A DNA stretch of 23,191 nucleotides from an uncultured Oscillospiraceae bacterium (GTDB taxonomy: Bacteria > Bacillota > Clostridia > Oscillospirales > Oscillospiraceae): positions 1-23,191 of the forward strand of contig CAKTGM010000031.1 in assembly GCA_934561515.1 (NCBI GenBank). The letters run 5' to 3'. The notes beneath the pieces are model-generated. The model had not been told where the DNA came from. It ran no database searches and saw only the letters and a program-made list of their open reading frames with translations. Shown here one piece after another: positions 1-7,464 of the stretch (position 1 is its first letter; each line of letters starts with the position of its first letter). The translations under genes were made by a program, and so were the position numbers.

Positions 1-46
1 GCGTGTGCGCTGTGGTGGAATATTTCAAATGAGCGAAGCTATACAT
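1..46 (+). other. Left edge: probable tail of an unidentified upstream gene
   Basis: All three forward frames are open from the window edge and close at 32, 48 and 55, so the end of an upstream gene could lie here, but too few codons remain to identify it. In related dcw clusters this position usually holds a small ftsL-like gene. The hairpin just after it fits the end of a transcription unit. Confidence 0.25.
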
Positions 47-47
47 A
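17..47 (+). promoter_or_regulatory. Candidate sigma-E-like promoter for the PASTA transpeptidase gene
   Basis: GGAATATT at 17-24 fits the remembered Bacillus sigma-E -35 consensus (GKMATATT) at every position. After 15 bases, TATACATA at 40-47 matches the -10 element (CATACAAT-like) at only about 5 of 8 positions. B. subtilis spoVD is under sigma-E, which makes the site plausible. The -10 is weak and the site overlaps the hairpin at 47-73, so this is a tentative inference. Confidence 0.25.
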
Positions 48-83
48 AGGAGTAAGGAGCTTCCTTACTCCTTTTCTGTCTTT
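47..83 (+). terminator. Perfect 12-bp hairpin with T-rich tail before the PASTA transpeptidase gene
   Basis: The arm at 47-58 is the exact reverse complement of 62-73, with a 3-base loop, followed by a T-rich but interrupted tail (TTCTGTCTTT). It looks like an intrinsic terminator for the upstream gene. It leaves only 10 bases to the ribosome binding site at 84-90, so the next gene must be transcribed by read-through or from a promoter overlapping the hairpin. Confidence 0.6.
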
Positions 84-100
84 AAGGAGGATGAACGACC

Positions 101-2332
101 GTGGCACAGCCCCAGAAGAAAAGACGCCCCGAATCCGCGCGCCGCGCAAACCGCATCATTCAGTCGAGAACGCTGCAGCTTCTGGGCGTGTTCGGCGTGG
201 TGACCTTCGTGATGCTTTTTACGAAGCTCTACCACTGGCAGATCACCGAGCACGAGGAGCTCCAGTCCATCGCCGTGCGCCAGCAGACGCTGCGCACCAC
301 CGTGGACGCAAGCCGCGGCACCATCTACGACCGCAACGGCACCATTCTCGCCATGTCCGCCTCGGCAGAGACGATCTTCCTCTCGCCCAAGGAGATATTG
401 GAGAACGAGCAGGATCAGGAGCTGATCGCAAACGGCCTCGCCGAGATCCTGGATATGGACGCCGAGGACATCCTCAAAAAGATGGAGAAGACGAACTCGC
501 AGTACGAAGAGCTCAAGAAAAAGGCGGACGACGAGCTCGCCGACAAAGTGCGGGAATTCATCAACGAAAACGACCTGAGGGGAATCTTCCTGCGCCCAAC
601 GAGCAAGCGCAGCTATCCCAAGGGGACGCTCGCATCGCAGGTCATCGGCTTTGCCAACGACAACGGCGGCGCGATGGGCCTTGAGGCGACCTACAACGAC
701 GTGCTGACCGGCGAGAGCGGCATGGTCGTCACCGCGCGCGACCGCGACGGCCGCGCCGTGCTCTACCAGTACGACCAGTATTTCGACGCGGAAAACGGCT
801 GCGACCTGCAAACCACGCTCGATACCACCATCCAGTACTACCTTGAAAAGGGCGTGCAGGAGCTGGAGGCGCGCTTCGGCACCGGCAAGGGCGCGACGGG
901 CATCGTCATGGACGTCAACACCGGCGCGGTGCTGGCGATGGCCTCGCTCCCAACCTATGACCTGAACAATCCCAGCGCGATCTACAACGATTTTCTCACC
1001 GCCGGCATGACGGAGGAGGAGATCATCGAAAACGCCGCGGACCTTCGCAACAAGCAGTGGCGCAGCAAGGCCATCAACGATACCTACGAGCCGGGCTCTA
1101 CCTTCAAAACGCTCACGCTCGCCATGGCGCTTGAGGAAAACGTTGTGGATATGAACACGGGCTTCTACTGCGGCGGCAACATGACCGTAGAAGGGCAGAA
1201 GATCTGGTGCTCCAAGCGCACGGGCCACGGCCAGCAGGACCTTACGACGGCCTTTGCAAACTCCTGCAACCCCGCCTTTATGAACATCGGCCTTCGCATC
1301 GGCAACGCGAAGTTCTACCAGTATATGAAGGACTTCGGCCTCATGGAGAAGACCGGCATCGACACCACGGGCGAAGCCAGCGGCTTTGCCAACAAGGAGA
1401 TCGAATACTCCACGCTGGCGCTGGCGTGCTACGCCTTCGGCCAGAACTTCAACGTCACGCCCATCGCACTGCTTGCGGCGCAGTGCGCCTGCGTCAACGG
1501 CGGCTACCTCTATACGCCCTATCTCGTCGAGCAGATCACCGATCAGGACGGCAACGTCGTCTCCAAGCACGATGCTACGCCCATCCGCCAGGTCATCTCC
1601 GAGGAGACCTCCGCGCTTGTGCGCGAGATCATGGAGCGCGAGGTAACGAACGGCACGGGCAAGAACGGTCAGGTCGCGGGCTATCGCATCGGCGGCAAAA
1701 CGGGTACGGCCGATAAGGTCGGCGGCAACGTCATCGTCTCCTTCGTGTGCTTCGCGCCCGCGGACGACCCGCAGGTGATGATGCTCCTCACGCTCGATGA
1801 GCCGAACAAGTGGACGGGGACCTATGTCTCCGGCGGCAACATGGTCGCGCCCGTGGCAAGCTCCGTGATGAGCGAGATCCTGCCCTATCTCGGCATCGAG
1901 CCGAGCTACACCGCCGAGGAGCTTGTCGGCGCGGATAAGACCGTGCCGAACGTCGTCGGCTTTACAAAGGACGCGGCGACCCAGAAGCTCGCGGCCAGCG
2001 GCTTTGGCTGCCGCATCGTCGGCAGCGGCGATACCGTCACCGACCAGACGCCTGCCGGCGGCGCCATCGTGCCCAACAGCGCAGAGATCATCCTCTATCT
2101 CGGCGCGGAGAAGTCGACGGATAAGTGCATCGTGCCGAACGTCGTGGGCGACAGCGCGGCGACCGCGAACCAGAAGATCGTGAACGCGGGGCTCATCATG
2201 GGCGTTTCCGGCGCGACGAACGCAAGCTCGTCCACCGTGCGTGCCATCTCGCAGAGCGTAGAACCCGGCGCGGAGGTCGCGGCGGGCACGGTCGTGCGCG
2301 TCCAGTTCAGCGACAGCTCGGTGCGCGACTAA
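101..2332 (+). CDS. spoVD: PASTA-domain class B penicillin-binding protein (SpoVD/FtsI-type septal transpeptidase)
   Basis: This is a DD-transpeptidase that cross-links peptidoglycan at the division or spore septum, working outside the membrane with the SEDS glycosyltransferase FtsW encoded downstream. The 743-residue protein has a basic N-terminus, one membrane anchor (about 27-45) and a PBP dimerisation domain starting near the RGTIYDRNG motif. The transpeptidase domain has the catalytic STFK (Ser333, Lys336), SCN (388-390) and KTG (533-535) motifs. Two C-terminal PASTA repeats start near 613 (VPNVVGF) and 676 (VPNVVGD). The start is GTG at 101, set by AAGGAGG at 84-90; the ATG at 91 is in another frame. 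spoVD is preferred because of the sporulation context and PASTA repeats, but two PASTA domains also fit vegetative PBP2B/FtsI, so the symbol is less certain than the family. Confidence 0.93.
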   Translation: MAQPQKKRRPESARRANRIIQSRTLQLLGVFGVVTFVMLFTKLYHWQITEHEELQSIAVRQQTLRTTVDASRGTIYDRNGTILAMSASAETIFLSPKEILENEQDQELIANGLAEILDMDAEDILKKMEKTNSQYEELKKKADDELADKVREFINENDLRGIFLRPTSKRSYPKGTLASQVIGFANDNGGAMGLEATYNDVLTGESGMVVTARDRDGRAVLYQYDQYFDAENGCDLQTTLDTTIQYYLEKGVQELEARFGTGKGATGIVMDVNTGAVLAMASLPTYDLNNPSAIYNDFLTAGMTEEEIIENAADLRNKQWRSKAINDTYEPGSTFKTLTLAMALEENVVDMNTGFYCGGNMTVEGQKIWCSKRTGHGQQDLTTAFANSCNPAFMNIGLRIGNAKFYQYMKDFGLMEKTGIDTTGEASGFANKEIEYSTLALACYAFGQNFNVTPIALLAAQCACVNGGYLYTPYLVEQITDQDGNVVSKHDATPIRQVISEETSALVREIMEREVTNGTGKNGQVAGYRIGGKTGTADKVGGNVIVSFVCFAPADDPQVMMLLTLDEPNKWTGTYVSGGNMVAPVASSVMSEILPYLGIEPSYTAEELVGADKTVPNVVGFTKDAATQKLAASGFGCRIVGSGDTVTDQTPAGGAIVPNSAEIILYLGAEKSTDKCIVPNVVGDSAATANQKIVNAGLIMGVSGATNASSSTVRAISQSVEPGAEVAAGTVVRVQFSDSSVRD

Positions 2333-2353
2333 AGAGAGCAAGACCCAATTCCG

Positions 2354-2372
2354 AAAGGGATTTTTTCAAACG
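2354..2372 (+). promoter_or_regulatory. Ribosome binding site upstream of murE pointing to a non-standard start
   Basis: AAAGGG at 2354-2359 is the only good Shine-Dalgarno sequence ahead of murE. It lies 10 bases before an in-frame ACG at 2370, and there is no in-frame ATG, GTG or TTG until GTG 2433. Translation of 2370-2432 gives a helix (LLEDIISVLEEKE...) like the usual MurE N-terminus, so the real start is probably here rather than at 2433. Confidence 0.4.
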
Positions 2373-2432
2373 CTTCTCGAAGACATCATTTCCGTACTCG
2401 AAGAGAAGGAAGTCCACGCGCCGCTGAGCCTT

Positions 2433-3920
2433 GTGATCGGTGCGCTCGCGCTCGACTCGCGCGAGGTAAAGGAACAGACCCTCTTTTTTGCCCTGCCGGG
2501 GGAAAAAGAGGACGGCGGCGACTACATCGCCGCGGCAAAAGCGCGCGGCGCGGTCTGCGCCGTGTGCGAGCGGGCGCCGGAGGAAGACCTTCCGTACATT
2601 CTTGTGCCGGATGCGCACAAAGCGCTTGCGCTTTGCGCGGCGGTGTGGTATGGTACTCCGGCGGGAAAACTGAGGCTCGTGGGCGTGACTGGTACGAACG
2701 GGAAAACGACCACGACCTATCTCATCAAGCAGCTGCTGGAAAAGACGCTTTGCGTGAAGGTCGGCCTCATCGGCACGAACCAGAACCTCATCGGCAGCGA
2801 GGCGCTTATCGCAGAGCGCACCACGCCCGACGCGCTGACCTTGCAGCGCCTGCTCGCCCAAATGGTCGAGGCGGGCTGCACCTATGCGGTGATGGAGGTC
2901 TCCTCCCACGCGCTGATGCAAAAAAGGGTGGAGGGGCTTTTCTTCCGCGTCGGCGTCTTCACAAATCTCACGCAGGATCACCTCGACTATCACGGCACGA
3001 TGGAGGCCTATTGCGACGCAAAATCGCGCCTCTTCGACCGCTGCGGCATCGCCTGCGTCAACGGAGACGACGAGTGGACGCAGCGCCTGCTCGCTCGCTT
3101 TGCGGGCGAGAGGATCACCTTCGGGCAGGGCATGACGAACGATCTTGTCGGCTGGCGGGCACGGTATGAAAACGACTGCGTGCGCTTTTCCGCCTGCACC
3201 GACCTTGCGCACGAGGAGACGAGGATCGGCATTCCCGGCGGATTTTCGCTCTACAATGCGCTTGCGGCGCTCTGCGCCGTGCAGGCGCTCGGCGTGCCGC
3301 TGCGCGCGCTCGCGGAGGCGCTGCAAGACTGCACCGGCGTTAAGGGCCGCTGCGAGGTCGTGCCGCTTCCCGCGCCGTTCACCGTCATCATCGACTATGC
3401 CCACACGCCGGACGGACTAAAAAATATCCTCTCCACGGTCGGAACCTTTGCCGATGGGCGCGTCATCGCGCTTTTTGGCTGCGGCGGCGACCGGGACAAA
3501 AGCAAGCGCCCCCTCATGGCGCACATTGCCGCCAAAAACGCGGACTTTGTCGTTCTCACGAGCGACAATCCCCGCACCGAGGACCCCTATGCCATCCTGC
3601 GCGATGCGCTGCCGGGCCTTCTTGCGGAAAGAACGCCCTTCGCCGTCATCGAAGAGCGCCGCAGGGCCATCGCTTTCGCGCTCGAAGAGGCGCGCGCGGG
3701 GGATGTGATCGTGCTGTGCGGCAAGGGGCACGAGACGTATCAGGAGATCGGAACGACAAAATACCACCTCGACGAGAGGGAGGTCGTGCGCGAATGCTTC
3801 GCGCGAGAACAAAGGAAGGAAGCCGCTCAGGCGGCAAAGGAAAACGAACATGAAGATCATCATCGCCTGTATTCTGAGCTTCGCGGTATCCGCGATCACG
3901 GGGAAATTTCTGGTTCCTAA
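2433..3920 (+). CDS. murE: UDP-MurNAc-L-Ala-D-Glu:meso-diaminopimelate ligase
   Basis: This cytoplasmic ATP-dependent Mur ligase adds the third stem-peptide residue. Numbered from GTG 2433 (495 residues), it has the P-loop GTNGKTT with Lys91, the ERTTPD substrate segment, EVSSHAL, the HLDYHGTME segment followed by KSRLF (a carbamylated-lysine type region), DNPR at 378-381, and GKGHE near the C-terminus. DNPR marks meso-diaminopimelate rather than lysine specificity. GTG 2433 has no ribosome binding site and falls inside the first conserved block. The open frame extends upstream, and initiation near 2370 would give about 516 residues, nearer the usual family N-terminus. The last 71 bases overlap mraY, giving an unconserved hydrophilic tail. 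murF, its usual neighbour, is absent. Confidence 0.95.
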   Translation: MIGALALDSREVKEQTLFFALPGEKEDGGDYIAAAKARGAVCAVCERAPEEDLPYILVPDAHKALALCAAVWYGTPAGKLRLVGVTGTNGKTTTTYLIKQLLEKTLCVKVGLIGTNQNLIGSEALIAERTTPDALTLQRLLAQMVEAGCTYAVMEVSSHALMQKRVEGLFFRVGVFTNLTQDHLDYHGTMEAYCDAKSRLFDRCGIACVNGDDEWTQRLLARFAGERITFGQGMTNDLVGWRARYENDCVRFSACTDLAHEETRIGIPGGFSLYNALAALCAVQALGVPLRALAEALQDCTGVKGRCEVVPLPAPFTVIIDYAHTPDGLKNILSTVGTFADGRVIALFGCGGDRDKSKRPLMAHIAAKNADFVVLTSDNPRTEDPYAILRDALPGLLAERTPFAVIEERRRAIAFALEEARAGDVIVLCGKGHETYQEIGTTKYHLDEREVVRECFAREQRKEAAQAAKENEHEDHHRLYSELRGIRDHGEISGS

Positions 3921-4839
3921 GCTGCGCGCGCTGAAGGCGGGGCAGAGCATCCGCGAGGATGGCCCAACCTGGCACGCGGGTAAGGCCGGCACGCCCACGA
4001 TGGGCGGCCTGATGTTCATTCTGGGCATCTTTGTCGCCATCCTCGTCTGCGGCTTTCCGGGGATGCTCCGGGGCGATTTCAAGCACCTCTACCTCTTCGC
4101 CTTCGCGCTCGTTTTCGGCGTGATCGGCTTTCTCGACGACTATGAAAAGGTGAAGCACAAGCAGAACCTCGGCCTGACCGCCATCCAGAAGTTTCTGCTC
4201 CAGCTCGCCGCGGCCATCGCGTTTTTAACGCTGATGCGCTTTGAGGGGATGCTCACGCCGAACCTCTATGTGCCCTTCTGGGGCACGCACCTCATCCTGA
4301 GCTGGCCTGTCTATATGATCTTTGCCGCCTTTGTCATCGTCGGCACGGTCAACGCCGTGAACATCACCGACGGCATCGACGGCCTTGCGGGCAGCGTGAC
4401 CGTGCCGGTGGGCCTCTTCTTCTCGATGCTTGCCTTCTGGTGGCAGGGCTATGAGCAGCTCGGCGTTTATGCCGCGGCGCTCGTTGGGGGACTGCTCGGC
4501 TTCCTCATCTACAATTTCCATCCCGCCAAGGTCTTCATGGGCGACACGGGTTCGCTCTTCCTCGGCGGCACGGTGGCGGCGCTGGCCTTCGCCTACGATA
4601 TGCCGCTGGTGCTCGTCCCCGTCGGCATTGTCTACATCTGCGAGACGCTGTCCGATATTTTGCAGGTCGCCTATTTCAAGGCGACGCACGGCAAGCGCCT
4701 TTTCAAAATGGCGCCGCTGCACCATCACTTCGAGCTTTGCGGCTGGAGTGAGGTGAAGCTCGTGGCGATCTTCACGCTCGTGAGCGCGCTGGGCTGCATC
4801 GCGGCGATGTTCGGGGTCATGAATCGCTTTCATTTTTGA
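3850..4839 (+). CDS. mraY: Phospho-N-acetylmuramoyl-pentapeptide transferase (lipid I synthase)
   Basis: MraY is a polytopic membrane enzyme that transfers phospho-MurNAc-pentapeptide from UDP to undecaprenyl phosphate, making lipid I, the substrate of MurG. The 329 residues begin with a membrane helix at the usual distance from the TPTMGG motif, which supports ATG 3850 despite its overlap with murE; AAAGG at 3836-3840 is the ribosome binding site. Visible family motifs are the catalytic-region Asp96-Asp97 (FLDDYEK), NITDGIDG (171-178), FMGDTGSLFLGG and the C-terminal HHH (291-293, LHHHFE). The last six residues and the stop lie in or beside a perfect palindrome (4830-4867), so the extreme C-terminus may have been shaped by that element. 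Confidence 0.97.
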   Translation: MKIIIACILSFAVSAITGKFLVPKLRALKAGQSIREDGPTWHAGKAGTPTMGGLMFILGIFVAILVCGFPGMLRGDFKHLYLFAFALVFGVIGFLDDYEKVKHKQNLGLTAIQKFLLQLAAAIAFLTLMRFEGMLTPNLYVPFWGTHLILSWPVYMIFAAFVIVGTVNAVNITDGIDGLAGSVTVPVGLFFSMLAFWWQGYEQLGVYAAALVGGLLGFLIYNFHPAKVFMGDTGSLFLGGTVAALAFAYDMPLVLVPVGIVYICETLSDILQVAYFKATHGKRLFKMAPLHHHFELCGWSEVKLVAIFTLVSALGCIAAMFGVMNRFHF

Positions 4840-4867
4840 GAAACGGCTTGCCGTTTCTCAAAAATGA
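4830..4867 (+). repeat. Perfect 38-base inverted repeat (18-bp arms) spanning the mraY stop codon
   Basis: Bases 4830-4847 are the exact reverse complement of 4850-4867, with two central bases (TT). The mraY TGA at 4837-4839 lies inside the left arm. The RNA would fold into an 18-bp hairpin just at the end of mraY and could serve as a 3' stabiliser or weak terminator, although no T run follows. It is the first of several palindromes in this spacer. Confidence 0.85.
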
Positions 4868-5069
4868 GAAAGTTTGCGCGCCGCTCTGTGCCTCACCGCC
4901 TTTGGCGGCTCGACACTCGCTTTGCGAGAAGTATTTTTCGCCACGCACAGGTCGCGGCGAAAAATAATCAAAATTATTTGCCGCCTGCGGGCGGCAAAGG
5001 GGGACGCTTGGCACGGAGCGGAGTGATATCCATCTCAAAATTGTGCATTACGCAATTTTGAGTCGAATG
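4868..5069 (+). repeat. Array of inverted repeats in the mraY-ftsW spacer
   Basis: Six further perfect inverted repeats lie in about 170 bases: 4896-4908 (5-bp arms), 4916-4928 (5), 4933-4965 (10), 4962-4979 (7), 4977-4998 (9) and 5034-5062 (10). Loops are mostly 3-4 bases; 4933-4965 (13) and 5034-5062 (9) have longer ones. No significant open frame or direct repeat is present. The density resembles mosaic palindromic intergenic elements of other bacteria, but I do not recognise a named family. The spacer lies where murD is often found. Confidence 0.75.
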
Positions 5070-5085
5070 AAAGGGGGAAGACTGC

Positions 5086-6267
5086 ATGACCAAGGAAGAG
5101 CGGCTGCTGCGGCAGGAGCAGCGCGAGCGGGCAAAGGCCATCGAAGCGGCGGCGCGTGAAGCGGGCCGCGGGCCGATCGACCTTCCGTATCTGCTGCTGG
5201 TGCTCTTGCTCGTCGGCGTGGGCCTCATCATGCTCTTTTCCGCAAGCTTCCCCTCGGCCTACTATGAAAAAGGCAACCCTGCCTATTACCTCATCCGCCA
5301 GGGCGCGTTCGCGCTGTTCGGCATTTTCTGGATGTCCGTCATCGGCAAGCTCAACTACGAACGCTTCCGCGGCGTTGCAAGGCTCGTGCTCTATGCGGCG
5401 ATCTTCCTGCTGATCCTCGTTCTCATCCCCGGCATCGGCACGGGCAGACTGACGCACGGCGCGCAGCGCTGGATCCGCTTTGGCCCCATCCAGTTCCAGC
5501 CCTCCGAGGTCGCCAAGGTCGGCATCATTCTCTATTTTGCTGACAGCATTTCCAAAAAGAAGGACAAAATGGCGACGCTCCGCGACGGCATCATCCCCTA
5601 CGCGGCGTATCTGCTCGTCATCGAAGCGCTTTTGTGGAAAGAGCCGCATCTTTCCGGTATGGTGCTGCTGCTGGGCATTGCCGCGGTGATGATGTACGTC
5701 GGCGGCATTCGCGGCTACTGGGTCGGCATCGGCGCGGCGCTGCTGCTCGTGGTCATCTACGCCTTTGCAACAGGACTCATCACCTATAACTCGAGCCGCA
5801 TTGACATCTGGCTCGACCCGTTCAACGAGGCGTGGATGCGCGACAAGGGCTATCAGATCCGCCAGAGCCTGCTCTCCATCGGTTCGGGCGGACTCTTCGG
5901 CGTGGGACTCGGCAAGAGCCGGCAGAAGTTCCTCTTCCTGCCCGAAGAGCACAACGACTTCATTTTTGCCATCATCTGCGAGGAGCTCGGCCTTGTCGGC
6001 GCAACGCTCATCATGGTGATGTTTGCGCTGCTCATCATCCGCGGCTACTGGATCGCCCTGCACGCGCGCGACCGCTTCGGCAGCCTTCTTGCCGTCGGCG
6101 TGACAACGCAGATCGCCTTACAGGTATTCTTGAATATCGCGGTCGTATCGAATCTCATCCCGAACACGGGCATTTCGCTGCCGTTTTTCAGCTACGGCGG
6201 CACGGCGCTCGTCATCCAGCTGGCCGAGGTCGGCATCGTGCTGAGCGTTTCGCGCCAGATGCGTTAG
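5086..6267 (+). CDS. ftsW: SEDS-family peptidoglycan glycosyltransferase
   Basis: FtsW polymerises lipid II into glycan strands at the septum together with its partner class B PBP, here probably the transpeptidase at the start of the window. The 393 residues have a charged cytoplasmic N-terminus (1-30) and about ten membrane segments. The family signatures are GAQRWIRFGPIQFQPSE (near 125-141) and EEHNDFIFAIICEELG, in which Asp291 matches the essential SEDS aspartate. The C-terminal PFFSYGG motif is present. ATG 5086 follows AAAGGGGG at 5070-5077. No recognisable promoter lies in the palindrome-rich spacer, so expression may depend on read-through from mraY. It is followed closely by murG (19 bases). 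RodA and SpoVE are sister proteins; FtsW or SpoVE fits best from the dcw context. Confidence 0.93.
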   Translation: MTKEERLLRQEQRERAKAIEAAAREAGRGPIDLPYLLLVLLLVGVGLIMLFSASFPSAYYEKGNPAYYLIRQGAFALFGIFWMSVIGKLNYERFRGVARLVLYAAIFLLILVLIPGIGTGRLTHGAQRWIRFGPIQFQPSEVAKVGIILYFADSISKKKDKMATLRDGIIPYAAYLLVIEALLWKEPHLSGMVLLLGIAAVMMYVGGIRGYWVGIGAALLLVVIYAFATGLITYNSSRIDIWLDPFNEAWMRDKGYQIRQSLLSIGSGGLFGVGLGKSRQKFLFLPEEHNDFIFAIICEELGLVGATLIMVMFALLIIRGYWIALHARDRFGSLLAVGVTTQIALQVFLNIAVVSNLIPNTGISLPFFSYGGTALVIQLAEVGIVLSVSRQMR

Positions 6268-6286
6268 CGCGGAAAGGAGAAATGGC

Positions 6287-7408
6287 ATGAAAGTGATCTT
6301 TACCTGCGGCGGCACGGCGGGGCACGTCAACCCCGCGCTCGCGCTCGCGGGCTATCTGCGCGAGAAGAATCCGGGCACGGAGATCTTATTCGTCGGCGCG
6401 GAGCGCGGTCTCGAGCGCGACCTCATCGCGCACACGGACTATCCCTTCCGCACGGTGAATATTTCCTCCTTCCACCGCTCGTTCAAGCCCGCGGAGATCA
6501 AGCATAACCTTGTCTCGCTCAAGAATCTCGCTCACGCCGAGCGCGAGGCGAACGCCATTTTGAAGGATTTCCGCCCCGATCTCATCGTCGGCACCGGCGG
6601 CTACGCGAGCTATCCCCTCGTGCGCTACGGCGCGAAGGCGGGCATCCCCACAGCGGTGCACGAGTCGAACATCGTGCCGGGGCTGACGACGCGGCAGCTT
6701 GAGCCCTACTGCGAGCGTATCATGGTCGGCTTTGAGGACTGCCGCGCGCACTACAGACATCCGGAGAAGGTGGTCGTGACCGGCACGCCCGTGCGCGGCG
6801 ACTTTTTCACCAGGACAAAGGCGGAGGCAAAGGAGGCGCTCGGCGTGAACGACGGCCGCCCCCTGATCGTTTCCTTCTGGGGCAGCCTCGGCTCGGGCGC
6901 AATGAACCGCGCGATGGCGGAGTTTCTCGCGCTGGAGAGCGCGAAGGAGCCTTTTCACCACATCCACGGCGTCGGCGAGATCTGCTGGAAGTCGATGCAG
7001 CAGTGGATGCATGACGACGGACTGGAGCTTGCCGCGCATCCTGCGCTCGATGTGCGCGAGTACATCTATGATATGGCGAGCGTCATGCGGGCGGCAGACC
7101 TTGTCATCTGCCGCGCGGGCGCTTCTACGCTCAGCGAGCTGACGGCGCTCGGCGTGCCGGCGATCCTGGTGCCCTCGCCCAACGTGACGAACCACCATCA
7201 GGAGAAGAACGCGGCACTGCTCGGCGACCACGGCGCGGCGCTGGTGCTTGCAGAGGAGGGGCTGGACGGCAAAAAGCTCTTTGCCGCGGCGGCGGGCCTT
7301 CTCAGGGACGATGCGCGCATCCGCTCGATGGCGGAGAGCATGGCGAGTCTCGGCATCCGCGACGCGACCGAGCGCATCTACCGGACGGTCATGTCGCTGC
7401 TCAAGTAA
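6287..7408 (+). CDS. murG: UDP-GlcNAc:lipid I N-acetylglucosaminyltransferase
   Basis: MurG is a GT-B fold enzyme on the inner face of the membrane that adds GlcNAc to lipid I, making lipid II for FtsW. The 373-residue protein starts MKVIFTCGG with the glycine-rich lipid I loop GGTAGHVNPALA (9-20). The second GTGGYASYP loop, the nucleotide-sugar site CRAGASTLSEL and the PSPNVTNHHQEKNA segment are all present. The third glycine motif, usually GGSQG, reads WGSLGSG here, a mild variant. ATG 6287 is preceded by AAAGGAGA (6273-6280); ATG 6282 nearby is out of frame. A strong hairpin follows the stop, so murG ends the first + strand unit. Confidence 0.96.
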   Translation: MKVIFTCGGTAGHVNPALALAGYLREKNPGTEILFVGAERGLERDLIAHTDYPFRTVNISSFHRSFKPAEIKHNLVSLKNLAHAEREANAILKDFRPDLIVGTGGYASYPLVRYGAKAGIPTAVHESNIVPGLTTRQLEPYCERIMVGFEDCRAHYRHPEKVVVTGTPVRGDFFTRTKAEAKEALGVNDGRPLIVSFWGSLGSGAMNRAMAEFLALESAKEPFHHIHGVGEICWKSMQQWMHDDGLELAAHPALDVREYIYDMASVMRAADLVICRAGASTLSELTALGVPAILVPSPNVTNHHQEKNAALLGDHGAALVLAEEGLDGKKLFAAAAGLLRDDARIRSMAESMASLGIRDATERIYRTVMSLLK

Positions 7409-7420
7409 AAAAGAAAAACA

Positions 7421-7456
7421 AAAAGGAAGCGAGCCTTTGGCTTGCTTCCTTTTGCT
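7421..7456. terminator. Bidirectional intrinsic terminator between murG and the convergent gene
   Basis: The arm at 7421-7435 pairs with 7439-7453 through a stem of about 15 bp that includes one G-T pair, with a TTT loop. It is flanked by an A-rich run on the left and T-rich sequence on the right, so it can terminate both murG (+) and the EEP-fold gene (-). Confidence 0.85.
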
Positions 7457-7464
7457 CTTTGGTC

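Noticed and set aside
91..684. ATG 91 directly after AAGGAGG, opening a 197-codon frame
   Set aside because: The ATG touches the Shine-Dalgarno and the product is arginine-rich shadow sequence; GTG 101 in the transpeptidase frame is at the correct distance.
65..2341. A 758-codon open frame antisense to the PASTA transpeptidase gene
   Set aside because: Low-complexity Ala/Arg/His/Val-rich product with no domain; it mirrors a well-supported gene and is produced by GC-biased third positions.
4868..5069. Possible CRISPR array in the palindrome-rich spacer
   Set aside because: The palindromes differ from each other and there are no direct repeats or regular spacers.
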